Positions 1 to 8,082 of a stretch of DNA of 64,000 nucleotides are shown piece after piece. Positions within the stretch are counted from its first letter, which is position 1; every line of letters begins with the position of its first letter. The notes beneath the pieces were generated by a model. The model was given only the letters and a program-made list of their open reading frames with translations, was not told where the DNA came from and searched no databases. Where the stretch lies: contig JBFXED010000005.1 of NCBI GenBank assembly GCA_050180485.1, positions 62,001-126,000 on the forward strand, written 5' to 3'. Position numbers and translations under genes: made by a program. The stretch comes from CADEGL01 sp050180485. Its GTDB lineage: Bacteria > Pseudomonadota > Alphaproteobacteria > CADEGL01.

Positions 1-1146
1 TCGCTCGCCGATGCGCTCGGCCGCACGCTCGCTGCCGACGTGGCCGCCCGCCGCACCCAGCCGCCGGCCGCCATGTCGGCCATGGACGGCTATGCCGTGC
101 GCGGCGCGGACGTGGCCAAGCTGCCCGCGACGCTGACGCAGGTGGGCAGCGTGCCGGCGGGGCAGAACTATCCGCATGCGCTGAAGCCCGGCGAATGCGT
201 GCGCATCTTCACCGGCGCCCCCCTGCCCGACGGCGCCGACACGGTCGTGATCCAGGAAGACACCGAGGTCGCGGGCAACCGTGTCACCATGAAGGATGCG
301 CGTGCGGGCAAGCATGTGCGCAAGGCCGGCATCGATTTCCGCGAGGGCGATGTGGTGCTGCACGCGGGCCGCGTGCTGACGCCGCGCGACGTGGGGCTGG
401 CAGCCGCCGCCAACGTGCCCTGGCTCCCGGTCGCGCGCAAACCGCGTGTCGCCATCCTGCCCACGGGCGACGAGGTGGTGATGCCGGGCGAGCCCGTGGG
501 GCCGAACCAGATCGTCTCCTCGAACGGCCCGGCCTTGGCCGCCTTCGTGCGCGCCTGCGGCGGCGAACCCTTGCTGCTCGGCGTGGCACCCGACGACGCG
601 CAACAGCTTCAAGCCATGGTCGCGGCCGCGCGCGGCGTCGACCTCTTGGTCACCACCGGCGGCGCCTCGGTCGGCGAGCACGATCTCGTGCGCGACGCGC
701 TCGGCGCCGAGGGAATGAAACTCGATTTCTGGAAGATCGCCATGCGGCCGGGCAAGCCGCTGATCTTCGGCCGCCTCGGCGCCGTGCCCGTGCTCGGCCT
801 GCCGGGCAATCCAGTCTCGGCCATCGTCTGCGCCGCGATCTTCCTGCGCCCGCTGCTCGACGCGCTGCTCGGCGCCGCGCGCCCGCTGGAGGAGACCAAG
901 CCGACCGCGAAGCTCTCTCAGCCGCTCGCCGCCAACGACCGGCGGCAGGATTACATCCGTGCCGCCCTCGCGCGCGACGCCGCGGGCGCGCTCACCGTCG
1001 CCCCCTATCCCGTGCAGGACTCCTCGATGGTCTCGGTGCTGGCGCGTTCGGACGCCCTCATCGTCCGCAAGCCAGGTGCGCCCGCCGCCGCGATCGGCGA
1101 CACGGTGGAGATCCTGCCCCTCGGCCATGGCGCGCTCGGGATCTGA
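1..1146 (+). CDS. moeA: Molybdopterin molybdenumtransferase MoeA (5' end outside window)
   Basis: Inserts molybdate into adenylylated molybdopterin in the last step of molybdenum cofactor synthesis, in the cytoplasm. The reading frame is open from the first base; the first residues (SLADALGRTLAADV) are the usual MoeA beginning with only a short N-terminus missing. The family landmark PPxxMSAMDGYAV follows near codon 20 of the visible part. The MoaB/Mog-like domain has TGDEVV, TTGGASVGEHDLV and MRPGKPLIFG, and the segment LGLPGNPVSAIV is the conserved active-site loop. The C-terminal beta-barrel domain IV runs to EILPLGHG. It lies just upstream of lexA on the same strand, an arrangement common in alphaproteobacteria. 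The function is secure; only the start is unseen. Confidence 0.97.
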   Translation, partial: SLADALGRTLAADVAARRTQPPAAMSAMDGYAVRGADVAKLPATLTQVGSVPAGQNYPHALKPGECVRIFTGAPLPDGADTVVIQEDTEVAGNRVTMKDARAGKHVRKAGIDFREGDVVLHAGRVLTPRDVGLAAAANVPWLPVARKPRVAILPTGDEVVMPGEPVGPNQIVSSNGPALAAFVRACGGEPLLLGVAPDDAQQLQAMVAAARGVDLLVTTGGASVGEHDLVRDALGAEGMKLDFWKIAMRPGKPLIFGRLGAVPVLGLPGNPVSAIVCAAIFLRPLLDALLGAARPLEETKPTAKLSQPLAANDRRQDYIRAALARDAAGALTVAPYPVQDSSMVSVLARSDALIVRKPGAPAAAIGDTVEILPLGHGALGI

Positions 1147-1288
1147 GCGGCGATTTTGCGCCTGCGCCACCGCCGGCATGCAGCGCGTCCACCGTCGTCG
1201 TGCATCCCGGCGCACCCGCCCCTCCTGCGGATGCGCCCTTTCCACCGCGGGAATCCCGGCTTTCCACGCGTTTTGACGGCGTGATTCT

Positions 1289-1297
1289 TTATCCACA
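1289..1297 (+). promoter_or_regulatory. DnaA box upstream of the lexA promoter
   Basis: The nine bases TTATCCACA match the strong DnaA-box consensus exactly. They end eight bases before the proposed lexA -35 element, where a bound protein could act on the promoter. DnaA binding is inferred from the sequence match alone. Confidence 0.5.
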
Positions 1298-1305
1298 GGA
1301 AATGC

Positions 1306-1334
1306 TTGACCGGGGCCTAGAACCAAACTAGAAC
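1306..1334 (+). promoter_or_regulatory. lexA promoter (-35 TTGACC, 17 bp, -10 TAGAAC)
   Basis: TTGACC at 1306-1311 is separated by exactly 17 bases from TAGAAC at 1329-1334, a reasonable sigma-70 type promoter. Transcription would begin near 1341, about 53 bases before the lexA start. A perfect SOS box overlaps the -10 element, so LexA bound there would block RNA polymerase, as expected for autoregulation. Confidence 0.65.
1320..1334. promoter_or_regulatory. LexA operator (SOS box), perfect GAAC-N7-GAAC
   Basis: The bases GAACCAAACTAGAAC are the reverse complement of the alphaproteobacterial SOS consensus GTTC-N7-GTTC, with both half-sites perfect. The site covers the -10 element of the lexA promoter. 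The consensus is established for Rhizobium, Rhodobacter and Caulobacter relatives; binding here is inferred. Confidence 0.85.
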
Positions 1335-1344
1335 ATGGGTGTCT

Positions 1345-1359
1345 GTTTTGGTTTTGTTC
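1345..1359. promoter_or_regulatory. Second, imperfect SOS box (GTTT-N7-GTTC)
   Basis: GTTTTGGTTTTGTTC has one perfect and one single-mismatch half-site and faces the opposite way to the first box. Its centre lies 25 bp from that of the first box, just downstream of the expected transcription start. A second, weaker LexA site would allow graded self-repression. Confidence 0.5.
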
Positions 1360-1385
1360 TAGATATAGGGGCCCGCCCCGGCGGG

Positions 1386-1394
1386 TTATCCACA
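1386..1394 (+). promoter_or_regulatory. DnaA box overlapping the lexA start codon
   Basis: A second exact TTATCCACA, in the same orientation as the one at 1289-1297. Its last base is the A of the lexA ATG. It also occupies the place where a ribosome binding site would be, and no clear Shine-Dalgarno sequence is visible. Confidence 0.45.
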
Positions 1395-2107
1395 TGCTGA
1401 CGCGAAAGCAGAACGAGCTGCTTCTTTTCATCAACCAGCGCATCAAGGACGGCGGGGTCTCCCCCTCCTTCGATGAGATGAAGGAAGCCCTTGGTTTGAA
1501 ATCGAAATCCGGCATCCACCGGCTCATCACCGGGCTTGAGGAGCGCGGCTTCATCCGCCGGCTGGCGCACCGCGCCCGGGCGCTCGAGGTGCTGCGCCTG
1601 CCGGAGACCGCCGCCCATCACGGCAACCACGGCTCCAAAAACGCCGAGGCCCACGGCTTCAAGCCCAATGTCATCAAGGGGCAGTTCAAGCCCGCGCCGC
1701 GCGCCGTCGTGGCCGAATCCGTCAGCGCCGTCGACCTGCCCCTCTATGGCAAGATCGCAGCCGGCAATCCCATCGAAGCCTTGCGCGACAGCAACGCCAC
1801 CATCGGCGTGCCCGCCAGCCTTCTCGGCCGCGGCGAATACTACGCGCTGCAGGTGGACGGCGATTCGATGATCGAGGCCGGCATCTTCGACGGCGACACG
1901 GCAATCATCGAGCGCGGCGACGTGGCCGACAACGGCCAGGTCGTGGTGGCGGTGGTGGACGAGGACGAAGTGACCCTGAAGCGCCTGCGCCGCAAGGGCG
2001 ACTCGGTCGCGCTCGAGCCCGCCAACGCCCGCTACGAGACGCGCATCTTCGGCCCCGACCGGGTCAAGATCCAAGGCCGCCTGGTCGGCTTGATGCGCAA
2101 ATACTGA
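1394..2107 (+). CDS. lexA: SOS-response repressor/autoprotease LexA
   Basis: Represses DNA-damage genes and cleaves itself when RecA filaments form. The 237-residue protein starts with the canonical MLTRKQNELL and has an N-terminal winged helix-turn-helix (about 1-70). The alphaproteobacterial-length linker runs to about 115. The S24 peptidase-like domain carries the scissile Ala123-Gly124 bond (AAGNP), Ser158 (GDSMI) and Lys196 (TLKRL), so cleavage residues are intact. ATG 1394 fits family alignments although the Shine-Dalgarno is weak. The promoter has SOS boxes, indicating autoregulation, plus two DnaA boxes. Its neighbours moeA, comEC and gltX match the usual alphaproteobacterial order. 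Confidence 0.98.
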   Translation: MLTRKQNELLLFINQRIKDGGVSPSFDEMKEALGLKSKSGIHRLITGLEERGFIRRLAHRARALEVLRLPETAAHHGNHGSKNAEAHGFKPNVIKGQFKPAPRAVVAESVSAVDLPLYGKIAAGNPIEALRDSNATIGVPASLLGRGEYYALQVDGDSMIEAGIFDGDTAIIERGDVADNGQVVVAVVDEDEVTLKRLRRKGDSVALEPANARYETRIFGPDRVKIQGRLVGLMRKY

Positions 2108-2540
2108 TGAGCGCCCGAAACATAACTGATGGCGGCTGACCAGTTCAGGCCGGTTGGTTATCGCGTAAAAGTGAACGCAACTTCGGCATCTTTGTAGGGA
2201 TCGCAACTCTCATTTTAATCGCATGGAGCCTTTTGCGCGGACCGGATCACAACGACCACGATCCGCGTCCTTGCAACGCAAGCGCGTGGATGCTGTCAAC
2301 GCCGGCGTCCTCGGACGCGGCACCGATGTGTTTGAACACTATAAATGGACAACCAATGCCGGCGCGGCCGCACGGGGCCGAGATTAAAATTCCTCGATCC
2401 TAAGTTTGCCGAAGACCTTGCGCTTCTAGATCTACCCCAATTTCAACGCAGCATACTGTGTTAGTCCTCCCCACTGGCGTTGCGCCTTTAATGCGTGGCC
2501 GCTCGCTTTTACCTGCTCCAAAACTCCTCGCGATCGAAAC
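2108..2540. other. AT-richer gap of 433 bp without a supported gene
   Basis: This stretch between lexA and the Rap1a/Tai-like gene is visibly less GC-rich than its surroundings. On the + strand, 2140-2403 is an open frame containing a hydrophobic run (GIFVGIATLILIAWSLL) followed by a polar tail ending EIKIPRS. It has no usable start codon before the hydrophobic part, so it may be a decayed gene. No clear terminator or repeat was seen. Confidence 0.5.
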
Positions 2541-2891
2541 TCATTCCTTGCATGGATACGCCCATGCCAACGCGAGCATGGTTACCGCGCCAGGCGATAG
2601 TTTGCCCTTATCCGGGTTAGCCTCGACGAAACGAACCAGAAGTGGCACAGGGCTTTCGGGAAGATTGTGTAACGAAGTGCAGTAGACAGGGGGCTGTCCC
2701 TTGGTTTTGTAAATGTCTTGCATCTGATCAAGACCCTCCACAATTCCGGTCAAATAGGGCGCCACAAAAATGAGATTGGCGGGATCTTTTGATGTGAGCG
2801 ACAAAATATCGTCAGCGGTTGCAGCCGCATGGGCGCTATCAGCCGCGAACCAAGCACTTGCAGCAACCAAGAGGCCTGCAACTTTAAACAT
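2541..2891 (-). CDS. Secreted Rap1a/Tai-family protein
   Basis: A 116-residue protein. The start is ATG 2891, preceded by a strong AGGGGGG ribosome binding site; the open frame continues upstream into comEC but that part is not credible. Residues 1-22 form a signal peptide ending DSAHA. The mature part has the Rap1a/Tai pattern: a YLTGIVEGL helix, a central Cys (PPVYCTSL), a VRFVEANPDKGKLSPG segment and a final WAYPCKE, giving two cysteines that could form a disulfide. Founding members (Serratia Rap1a/Rap2a, Tai) neutralise type VI effectors in the periplasm, but many homologues stand alone with unknown roles. No effector gene is nearby, so immunity is not claimed. It lies 37 bp downstream of comEC. 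Confidence 0.7.
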   Translation of the reverse strand: MFKVAGLLVAASAWFAADSAHAAATADDILSLTSKDPANLIFVAPYLTGIVEGLDQMQDIYKTKGQPPVYCTSLHNLPESPVPLLVRFVEANPDKGKLSPGAVTMLALAWAYPCKE

Positions 2892-2928
2892 GGTTTCCCC
2901 CCTTCGCGTAACTTGATCGTGCCTAAAT

Positions 2929-5121
2929 CTACTCCTCATCCACCGGCGCCGCGTGGGGACGCGGCGCCGTTTTCTTGGCGCGTTCCTGGCGCGGCACCCA
3001 GGGGCGGTCGCCTTGGTGGCCGCGCACCGTTTCGATGCGCGGGTCCCGCCCTTCCAGCCAGATCGCATGGGTGCCGTTGCGCCAGAGGTCGAAGCGGTCG
3101 ATTACCGTCACGCCCGCGCAGGCGCGGCGCACGGGCACCAGGCTGACGACCAGTTCGGCGACCGCGCAATCCTCGGCCAACGCATCGGCCTGGCGCACCA
3201 GCGCAACCGTGTGGCCGGGCGGGCGGTAGAGGCAGGCCAGCGTGTCGCAGGACAGCCAGCCACCGTCCTCCGTGGCATCGCGCGCGGGCCAGGGCAACGC
3301 CTCCTCCTCGCCCGCCTGCAACAGCCAGCGCTCGGTCTCGAACTTGCCGCCGCCCGCGCTCCACACGGCCAAGCCGCCCGTGGGCGCGCGCAAAGCCACA
3401 AGCTTGGCGTCGCCCGAGACCAGGATGTCCGGCGGGCGCGCGAGGATCGACAGCAGGATGCCGAGCGCGATCGGCGCCAATCCCAACAGGCGCACGCGAC
3501 GCCGCCAGATGAACAGCCACAGGCCGCCGAGCGTGATCAGCACCAGCGCCGTCGTCGGCATGGTGGGCATGGCGATGACAGCGCTGGGCCAGGACGCCAC
3601 CTCGCGCGCGACGTCGATCATGATCTGCACGCCCCAGACCATGGGCCCGAGCGCCCAGTGCTCCAAACCGAACGGCATCAGCGCGAGGGTGGCCAGCGCC
3701 CAGGGCATGATCCACAGATCGGTCAGCGGCACCGCGATCATGTTGGCGGCCAAGCCGTAGAGCGAGAAGCGATTGAAGTGATAGGCCGCGAACGGCGTGG
3801 TCGCGGCGATGGCGATCACCGAGGTGAGCGCGACCGCGAGAAGATGGCGGCTGATGCGCGTGGGCCAGCGCGCGGATCCGTCCACCCCGCGCACCCAGGC
3901 GCCATAGCCGCCGGGTAGGGCTTCATAGGCCGCGATCAGCGCGGCGACGGCGGCGAAGGAGAGTTGGAAGCTCGGCCCCATCATCGCTTCGGGCAGGATC
4001 AGAAGGATGAACAAAGCCGCCCACGCCAAGGGCCGCATGGAAATGACGGAGCGGTCGAGGATCACGGCCAGGAGGACCAGGCCGATCATGGCGACCGCGC
4101 GCTGGGTTGGCACACCCGCGCCGGAGAGCAGCAAGTAGAACAGCGCCGAGGCGAAGCCAGCCGCCGCCGCCCATTTCTTGATCGGATAGCGCAGCGCGAC
4201 CCACGGGATCAGGGCCAGGAGGCCGCGCACCAAGAGAAAGACGAAGCCGGCCATGATGCTGATGTTCTGGCCCGAGATGGCCAGAAGATGCGCCAAGCCC
4301 GAGTCGCGCATGGCCTGCAGCACGTCGTCCGGGATCGCGCCCTGCTGGCCGGTCAAGAGCGCCGCCGCGATGGCGCCCGCGGCACCGCCGCCCGACGCCG
4401 CCATCACGCGCCGCGTGACGTCCGCGCGCACGCCGTCGAGCCACACGACGGGCGACCAGCCGGTAGTCCCTCCCGCCGGTGGGTCGAGCGCTTGCGGCCG
4501 CTTGGCGACGGCGAAGCCGACCGCGCCGATGCCCTGGAAATAAGCTTGCCGCTGGAAGTCGTAACCGCCCGGTGTCGCGGGCGGCGGCGGGGGCGACAAG
4601 ATGGCACGCACCGAGATCCAACCGCCGGGCTTCAGCACGCCGTCGGGATCGCGAACCCGGATGCGCACGCGCTCGGGCGTCGCGCTATGCGCCTGGCCCT
4701 CGATGCGGACATGGTCGAGAACGACGCGGAAGCCCGTGGCCTTCGATTCGATCTCGGCGATGCGGCCTTCGATCAGCACGGGCGGCGTCTTGCGCGCGAG
4801 AACGGGCGCATCGACCAGCGCCGCACGGCCTTGCGAAGCGGCGAAGCCGGCGGCGGCGAGAGACAGGGCGATCCCCGCCAGCAACCCGACGGGACGCTTG
4901 CGGACGGCAACGGTCGAGACAATGGCGGCGGCCAAGGCGGCCAGGCCGAGCCAGCCGGGCGGCTCACGCGGCAGGCCGAAATAGATCCCGATCCCAACCC
5001 CGAAGAAGACCGGCAGCCAGAGCGGCCAGCGTTCCTGCTCCGCTCCCAGCGCGTCCGTGAGACGCGAAAACGCCGATCGGACGTGCTGTATCATCGAAGG
5101 CGGTATGCTATACGGCGCCAC
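2929..5121 (-). CDS. comEC: ComEC/Rec2-family DNA-uptake channel protein
   Basis: An inner-membrane protein of 730 residues, expected to carry single-stranded DNA across the inner membrane during transformation. N-terminal membrane helices lie at about 33-110 and a DUF4131/OB-type domain at about 110-205. The multi-helix competence domain spans about 220-540 and has the motif HLLAISGQNISIMAGF. The C-terminal 150 residues hold the remnant of the metallo-beta-lactamase-like region, with no HxHxDH metal-binding motif visible. ATG 5121 is used; ATG 5094 is also possible. It is divergent from gltX with about 31 bp between the starts, the usual alphaproteobacterial arrangement. Whether this organism is competent cannot be told from the window. 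Confidence 0.9.
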   Translation of the reverse strand: MAPYSIPPSMIQHVRSAFSRLTDALGAEQERWPLWLPVFFGVGIGIYFGLPREPPGWLGLAALAAAIVSTVAVRKRPVGLLAGIALSLAAAGFAASQGRAALVDAPVLARKTPPVLIEGRIAEIESKATGFRVVLDHVRIEGQAHSATPERVRIRVRDPDGVLKPGGWISVRAILSPPPPPATPGGYDFQRQAYFQGIGAVGFAVAKRPQALDPPAGGTTGWSPVVWLDGVRADVTRRVMAASGGGAAGAIAAALLTGQQGAIPDDVLQAMRDSGLAHLLAISGQNISIMAGFVFLLVRGLLALIPWVALRYPIKKWAAAAGFASALFYLLLSGAGVPTQRAVAMIGLVLLAVILDRSVISMRPLAWAALFILLILPEAMMGPSFQLSFAAVAALIAAYEALPGGYGAWVRGVDGSARWPTRISRHLLAVALTSVIAIAATTPFAAYHFNRFSLYGLAANMIAVPLTDLWIMPWALATLALMPFGLEHWALGPMVWGVQIMIDVAREVASWPSAVIAMPTMPTTALVLITLGGLWLFIWRRRVRLLGLAPIALGILLSILARPPDILVSGDAKLVALRAPTGGLAVWSAGGGKFETERWLLQAGEEEALPWPARDATEDGGWLSCDTLACLYRPPGHTVALVRQADALAEDCAVAELVVSLVPVRRACAGVTVIDRFDLWRNGTHAIWLEGRDPRIETVRGHQGDRPWVPRQERAKKTAPRPHAAPVDEE

Positions 5122-5152
5122 CCCTTGCGGCTATCCGGGTTAGTTCCACGCC

Positions 5153-6550
5153 ATGAGCGTCGTCGTCCGATTCGCGCCTTCGCCGACCGGTTTCCTCCAT
5201 ATCGGAGGCGCCCGCACCGCCCTCTTCAACTGGCTCTATGCGAAGCACCATGGCGGCCGTTTCCTGCTGCGCATCGAGGACACCGACAAGGCGCGCTCAA
5301 CCGAGGCGGCCAAGGCGGCCATCGTCGACGGGCTGGAGTGGCTGGGCCTCAATTGGGACGGCGCAATCGTCTACCAGTCGGCGCGCTTCGCCCGCCACGC
5401 CGAGGTCGCCCACCAGCTTCTGACCCAGGGCAACGCCTATCGCTGCTATTGCTCGCCGCAGGAGTTGGAGGCGATGCGCGAGGCCGCCCGCAAGGCCGGC
5501 CAGCCCGTGCGCTATGACGGGCGCTGGCGCGAGCGCACCGATTGGCCCGACGGGCCCTACGCCATCCGCATCAAGGCGCCGCGCGACGGCGAGACGGTGA
5601 TCGACGATCTGGTCCAGGGCGAGGTCAAGGTCGCCAACGACCAGTTGGACGACATGATCCTGCTGCGCGCCGATGGCACGCCGACCTACATGCTCTCGGT
5701 CGTGGTGGACGACCACGATATGGCAATCACCCACGTGATCCGGGGCGACGACCACCTGACCAACGCCTTCCGCCAGAGCCAGATCTACCGCGCCATGAGC
5801 TGGGCGGTGCCGCGCTTCGCCCATATCCCGCTCATCCACGGGGCGGACGGGGCCAAGCTGTCCAAGCGGCACGGGGCGCTCGGCGTCGACGCCTACCGAG
5901 ATATGGGCTATCTGCCCGAGGCCGTGCGCAACTACCTGCTGCGGCTCGGCTGGAGCCATGGCGACGAGGAGATCATCTCGACCGAGGACGCCATACGCTG
6001 GTTCGACCTGGACAAGGTCGGCCGTTCGCCCTCCCGCTTCGACTTCGCCAAGCTGGACAGCCTGAACGCGCATTATCTGAAGCAAACCGGCGACGAAAGG
6101 CTCGTTTCGTTGGTCGAACCGCGCTTGGCCGCGCTCTTGGGCCGCCCCTTGGATCCAGCCGCGAAGTTACGCTTGAAAAAGGGCATGGCCGGGCTCAAGC
6201 AGCGTGCCAAGAATTTGGTCGAACTCTCTGAAAACAGCCGAATTTATGCCGAGTCTCGCCCCTTCACGTTCGACGAGAAGGCAACCAAGCTCCTGACCCC
6301 CACCGCCGCGGCCCTCCTGACCGATTATCGCGTCCGGGTAAGCGCCCTGGACTCTTGGAGTCAAGGCGCCTTGGAGCAGGCGGCGCGCGATCTGACCGCG
6401 GCGGCCGGCATCAAGCTGGGCGACTTGGCCCAGCCGCTGCGCGCTGCCATCACGGGGCGCGGCGTTTCCCCACCGATCTTCGAGGTCATGGAGGTGCTGG
6501 GAAAGGAGGAGAGTGTGTCGCGCTTGGCCGACGTGGGACAGCGGACTTAA
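5153..6550 (+). CDS. gltX: Glutamate--tRNA ligase
   Basis: Charges tRNA-Glu (and, where GatCAB is present, may mischarge tRNA-Gln) in the cytoplasm. The 465-residue class I synthetase has the HIGH-type motif HIGG at 16-19 within APSPTGFLHIGGARTA. The KMSKS-type motif KLSKRHG starts at residue 235. The C-terminal alpha-helical anticodon-binding half runs from about 310. Length and motifs are normal. Alphaproteobacteria often carry two gltX copies, so this could be GltX1 or GltX2. It precedes gltA on the same strand, separated by 118 bp that appear to contain a separate gltA promoter. Confidence 0.97.
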   Translation: MSVVVRFAPSPTGFLHIGGARTALFNWLYAKHHGGRFLLRIEDTDKARSTEAAKAAIVDGLEWLGLNWDGAIVYQSARFARHAEVAHQLLTQGNAYRCYCSPQELEAMREAARKAGQPVRYDGRWRERTDWPDGPYAIRIKAPRDGETVIDDLVQGEVKVANDQLDDMILLRADGTPTYMLSVVVDDHDMAITHVIRGDDHLTNAFRQSQIYRAMSWAVPRFAHIPLIHGADGAKLSKRHGALGVDAYRDMGYLPEAVRNYLLRLGWSHGDEEIISTEDAIRWFDLDKVGRSPSRFDFAKLDSLNAHYLKQTGDERLVSLVEPRLAALLGRPLDPAAKLRLKKGMAGLKQRAKNLVELSENSRIYAESRPFTFDEKATKLLTPTAAALLTDYRVRVSALDSWSQGALEQAARDLTAAAGIKLGDLAQPLRAAITGRGVSPPIFEVMEVLGKEESVSRLADVGQRT

Positions 6551-6614
6551 TGCGGACGAGTGCCATCGCCATGCGATCCGGCCGGTGGCCGTCGCGCGAA
6601 GGTAACCTTATGTT

Positions 6615-6623
6615 TGCTACAAT
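6615..6623 (+). promoter_or_regulatory. Possible extended -10 element for gltA
   Basis: TGCTACAAT fits an extended -10 (TGn plus TACAAT) in an AT-rich pocket 46-54 bases before the gltA start. No good -35 element lies 17 bases upstream, which is tolerable for extended -10 promoters. The call is tentative. Confidence 0.35.
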
Positions 6624-6668
6624 AACTTCATCTTCCTATTCTGCGTTGGTTATTAAGGAGTTCTCCCT

Positions 6669-8000
6669 ATGAGCAAGCCAGCGGAGGCGGCGCCCAAGGC
6701 GCTCTCCCGGAACACGGTGACCCTGACCGATAACCGGACGGGCAAGTCGTACGAGATGCCCCTCGTCGAAGGCACCGTCGGCCCACAGGTCATCGATATC
6801 CGCAAACTCTATGGCGAGACGGACTATTTCACCTACGACCCCGGCTTCACCTCCACCGCGAGCTGCCAGTCAGCCATCACCTACATCGATGGCGACGCCG
6901 GCATCCTGCTCCACCGCGGCTACCGGATCGAGGACTTGGCCGAACACAGCGATTTCATGGAGGTCTGCCACCTCCTGCTGTTCGGAGAGCTGCCGACCAT
7001 CGAGCAGAAGCAGAAATTCGAACAGACCATCACGCGTCACACGATGACGCACGAGCAGCTCCAGCGCTTCTTCCAGGGCTTCCGCAGGGATGCCCATCCC
7101 ATGGCGATCATGGTGGGGGTGGTGGGCGCCTTGTCGGCCTTCTATCACGATTCGACGAACATTCACGACCCGCGGGAACGGCTGATCGCCTCGCACCGGC
7201 TGATCGCCAAGATGCCGACCATCGCGGCCATGGCCTACAAATACTTCGTCGGCCAGCCCTTCATGTACCCGAAGAACTCGCTCGAATACGCCGAGAACTT
7301 CCTCTACATGACCTTCGGTGTGCCGTGCGAGGAGTACAAGGTGAACCCGGTTCTGGCCAAGGCCATGGACCGCATCTTCATCCTGCACGCCGATCACGAG
7401 CAGAACGCCTCGACCTCGACCGTCCGTCTGGCCGGCTCGTCCGGTGCCAATCCCTTCGCCTGTATCGCGGCCGGCATCGCCTGTCTTTGGGGTCCGGCCC
7501 ACGGCGGCGCCAACGAAGCCGTGCTGAACATGCTGAAGCAGATCGGCGACAAGAAGAATATCCCCGAATACATCAAGCGCGCGAAGGACAAGGACGATTC
7601 ATTCCGCCTGATGGGCTTCGGTCATCGCGTCTACAAGAATTTCGACCCCCGCGCCAAGGTGATGCGCAAGACCTGCCACGAGGTCCTGTCGGAACTGGGT
7701 CATAAGAACGACCCACTGCTGGAACTCGCGCTCGAGCTCGAGAAGATCGCGCTTAACGACGAGTATTTCGTCGAGAAGAAGCTCTATCCGAACGTCGACT
7801 TCTATTCGGGCATCATCCTGCAGGCCATCGGCTTCCCGACGTCGATGTTCACCGCGATCTTCGCGCTGGCCCGCACCGTCGGCTGGGTCGCCCAGTGGAC
7901 GGAGATGATCGACGATCCGTCGCAGAAGATCGGCCGCCCGCGCCAGCTCTATGTTGGCAACGAAATGCGGCCGTACGTTCCGCTTCATCAGCGCGGCTGA
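6669..8000 (+). CDS. gltA: Citrate synthase (type II-length, TCA cycle)
   Basis: Condenses acetyl-CoA with oxaloacetate to citrate. The 443 residues match the long Gram-negative form. Catalytic residues are visible: His278 in WGPAHGGAN, His319 in GFGHRVYKNFDPRA and the Asp of NVDFYSGI near 376. The N-terminal beta domain (GKSYEMPLVEGTVGP) is that of NADH-sensitive hexameric enzymes. AAGGAG at 6655-6660 sits eight bases before ATG 6669, an excellent ribosome binding site. It follows gltX on the same strand. The function is certain; allosteric behaviour is inferred from length and N-terminus. Confidence 0.98.
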   Translation: MSKPAEAAPKALSRNTVTLTDNRTGKSYEMPLVEGTVGPQVIDIRKLYGETDYFTYDPGFTSTASCQSAITYIDGDAGILLHRGYRIEDLAEHSDFMEVCHLLLFGELPTIEQKQKFEQTITRHTMTHEQLQRFFQGFRRDAHPMAIMVGVVGALSAFYHDSTNIHDPRERLIASHRLIAKMPTIAAMAYKYFVGQPFMYPKNSLEYAENFLYMTFGVPCEEYKVNPVLAKAMDRIFILHADHEQNASTSTVRLAGSSGANPFACIAAGIACLWGPAHGGANEAVLNMLKQIGDKKNIPEYIKRAKDKDDSFRLMGFGHRVYKNFDPRAKVMRKTCHEVLSELGHKNDPLLELALELEKIALNDEYFVEKKLYPNVDFYSGIILQAIGFPTSMFTAIFALARTVGWVAQWTEMIDDPSQKIGRPRQLYVGNEMRPYVPLHQRG

Positions 8001-8082
8001 GGCTTCGGTGGCGGCGGGCGGATCATATCGGCCTAGCAAAGCGCCTAGGGGCAGCGCCGCCCCCGCCGCGCCAGTCCGCCTG

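Noticed and set aside
195..1331. 378-residue Arg-rich frame overlapping moeA
   Set aside because: Same strand, shifted frame; low-complexity Arg/Ala content and no family features.
2458..2685. 75-residue + strand frame opposite the Rap1a/Tai gene
   Set aside because: It covers the 3' end of a gene with a signal peptide and family motifs, and has no ribosome binding site or domain.
3964..5517. 517-residue open frame antisense to comEC and running into gltX
   Set aside because: Arg/His/Asp-rich composition typical of GC-rich shadow frames; it spans two convincing genes.
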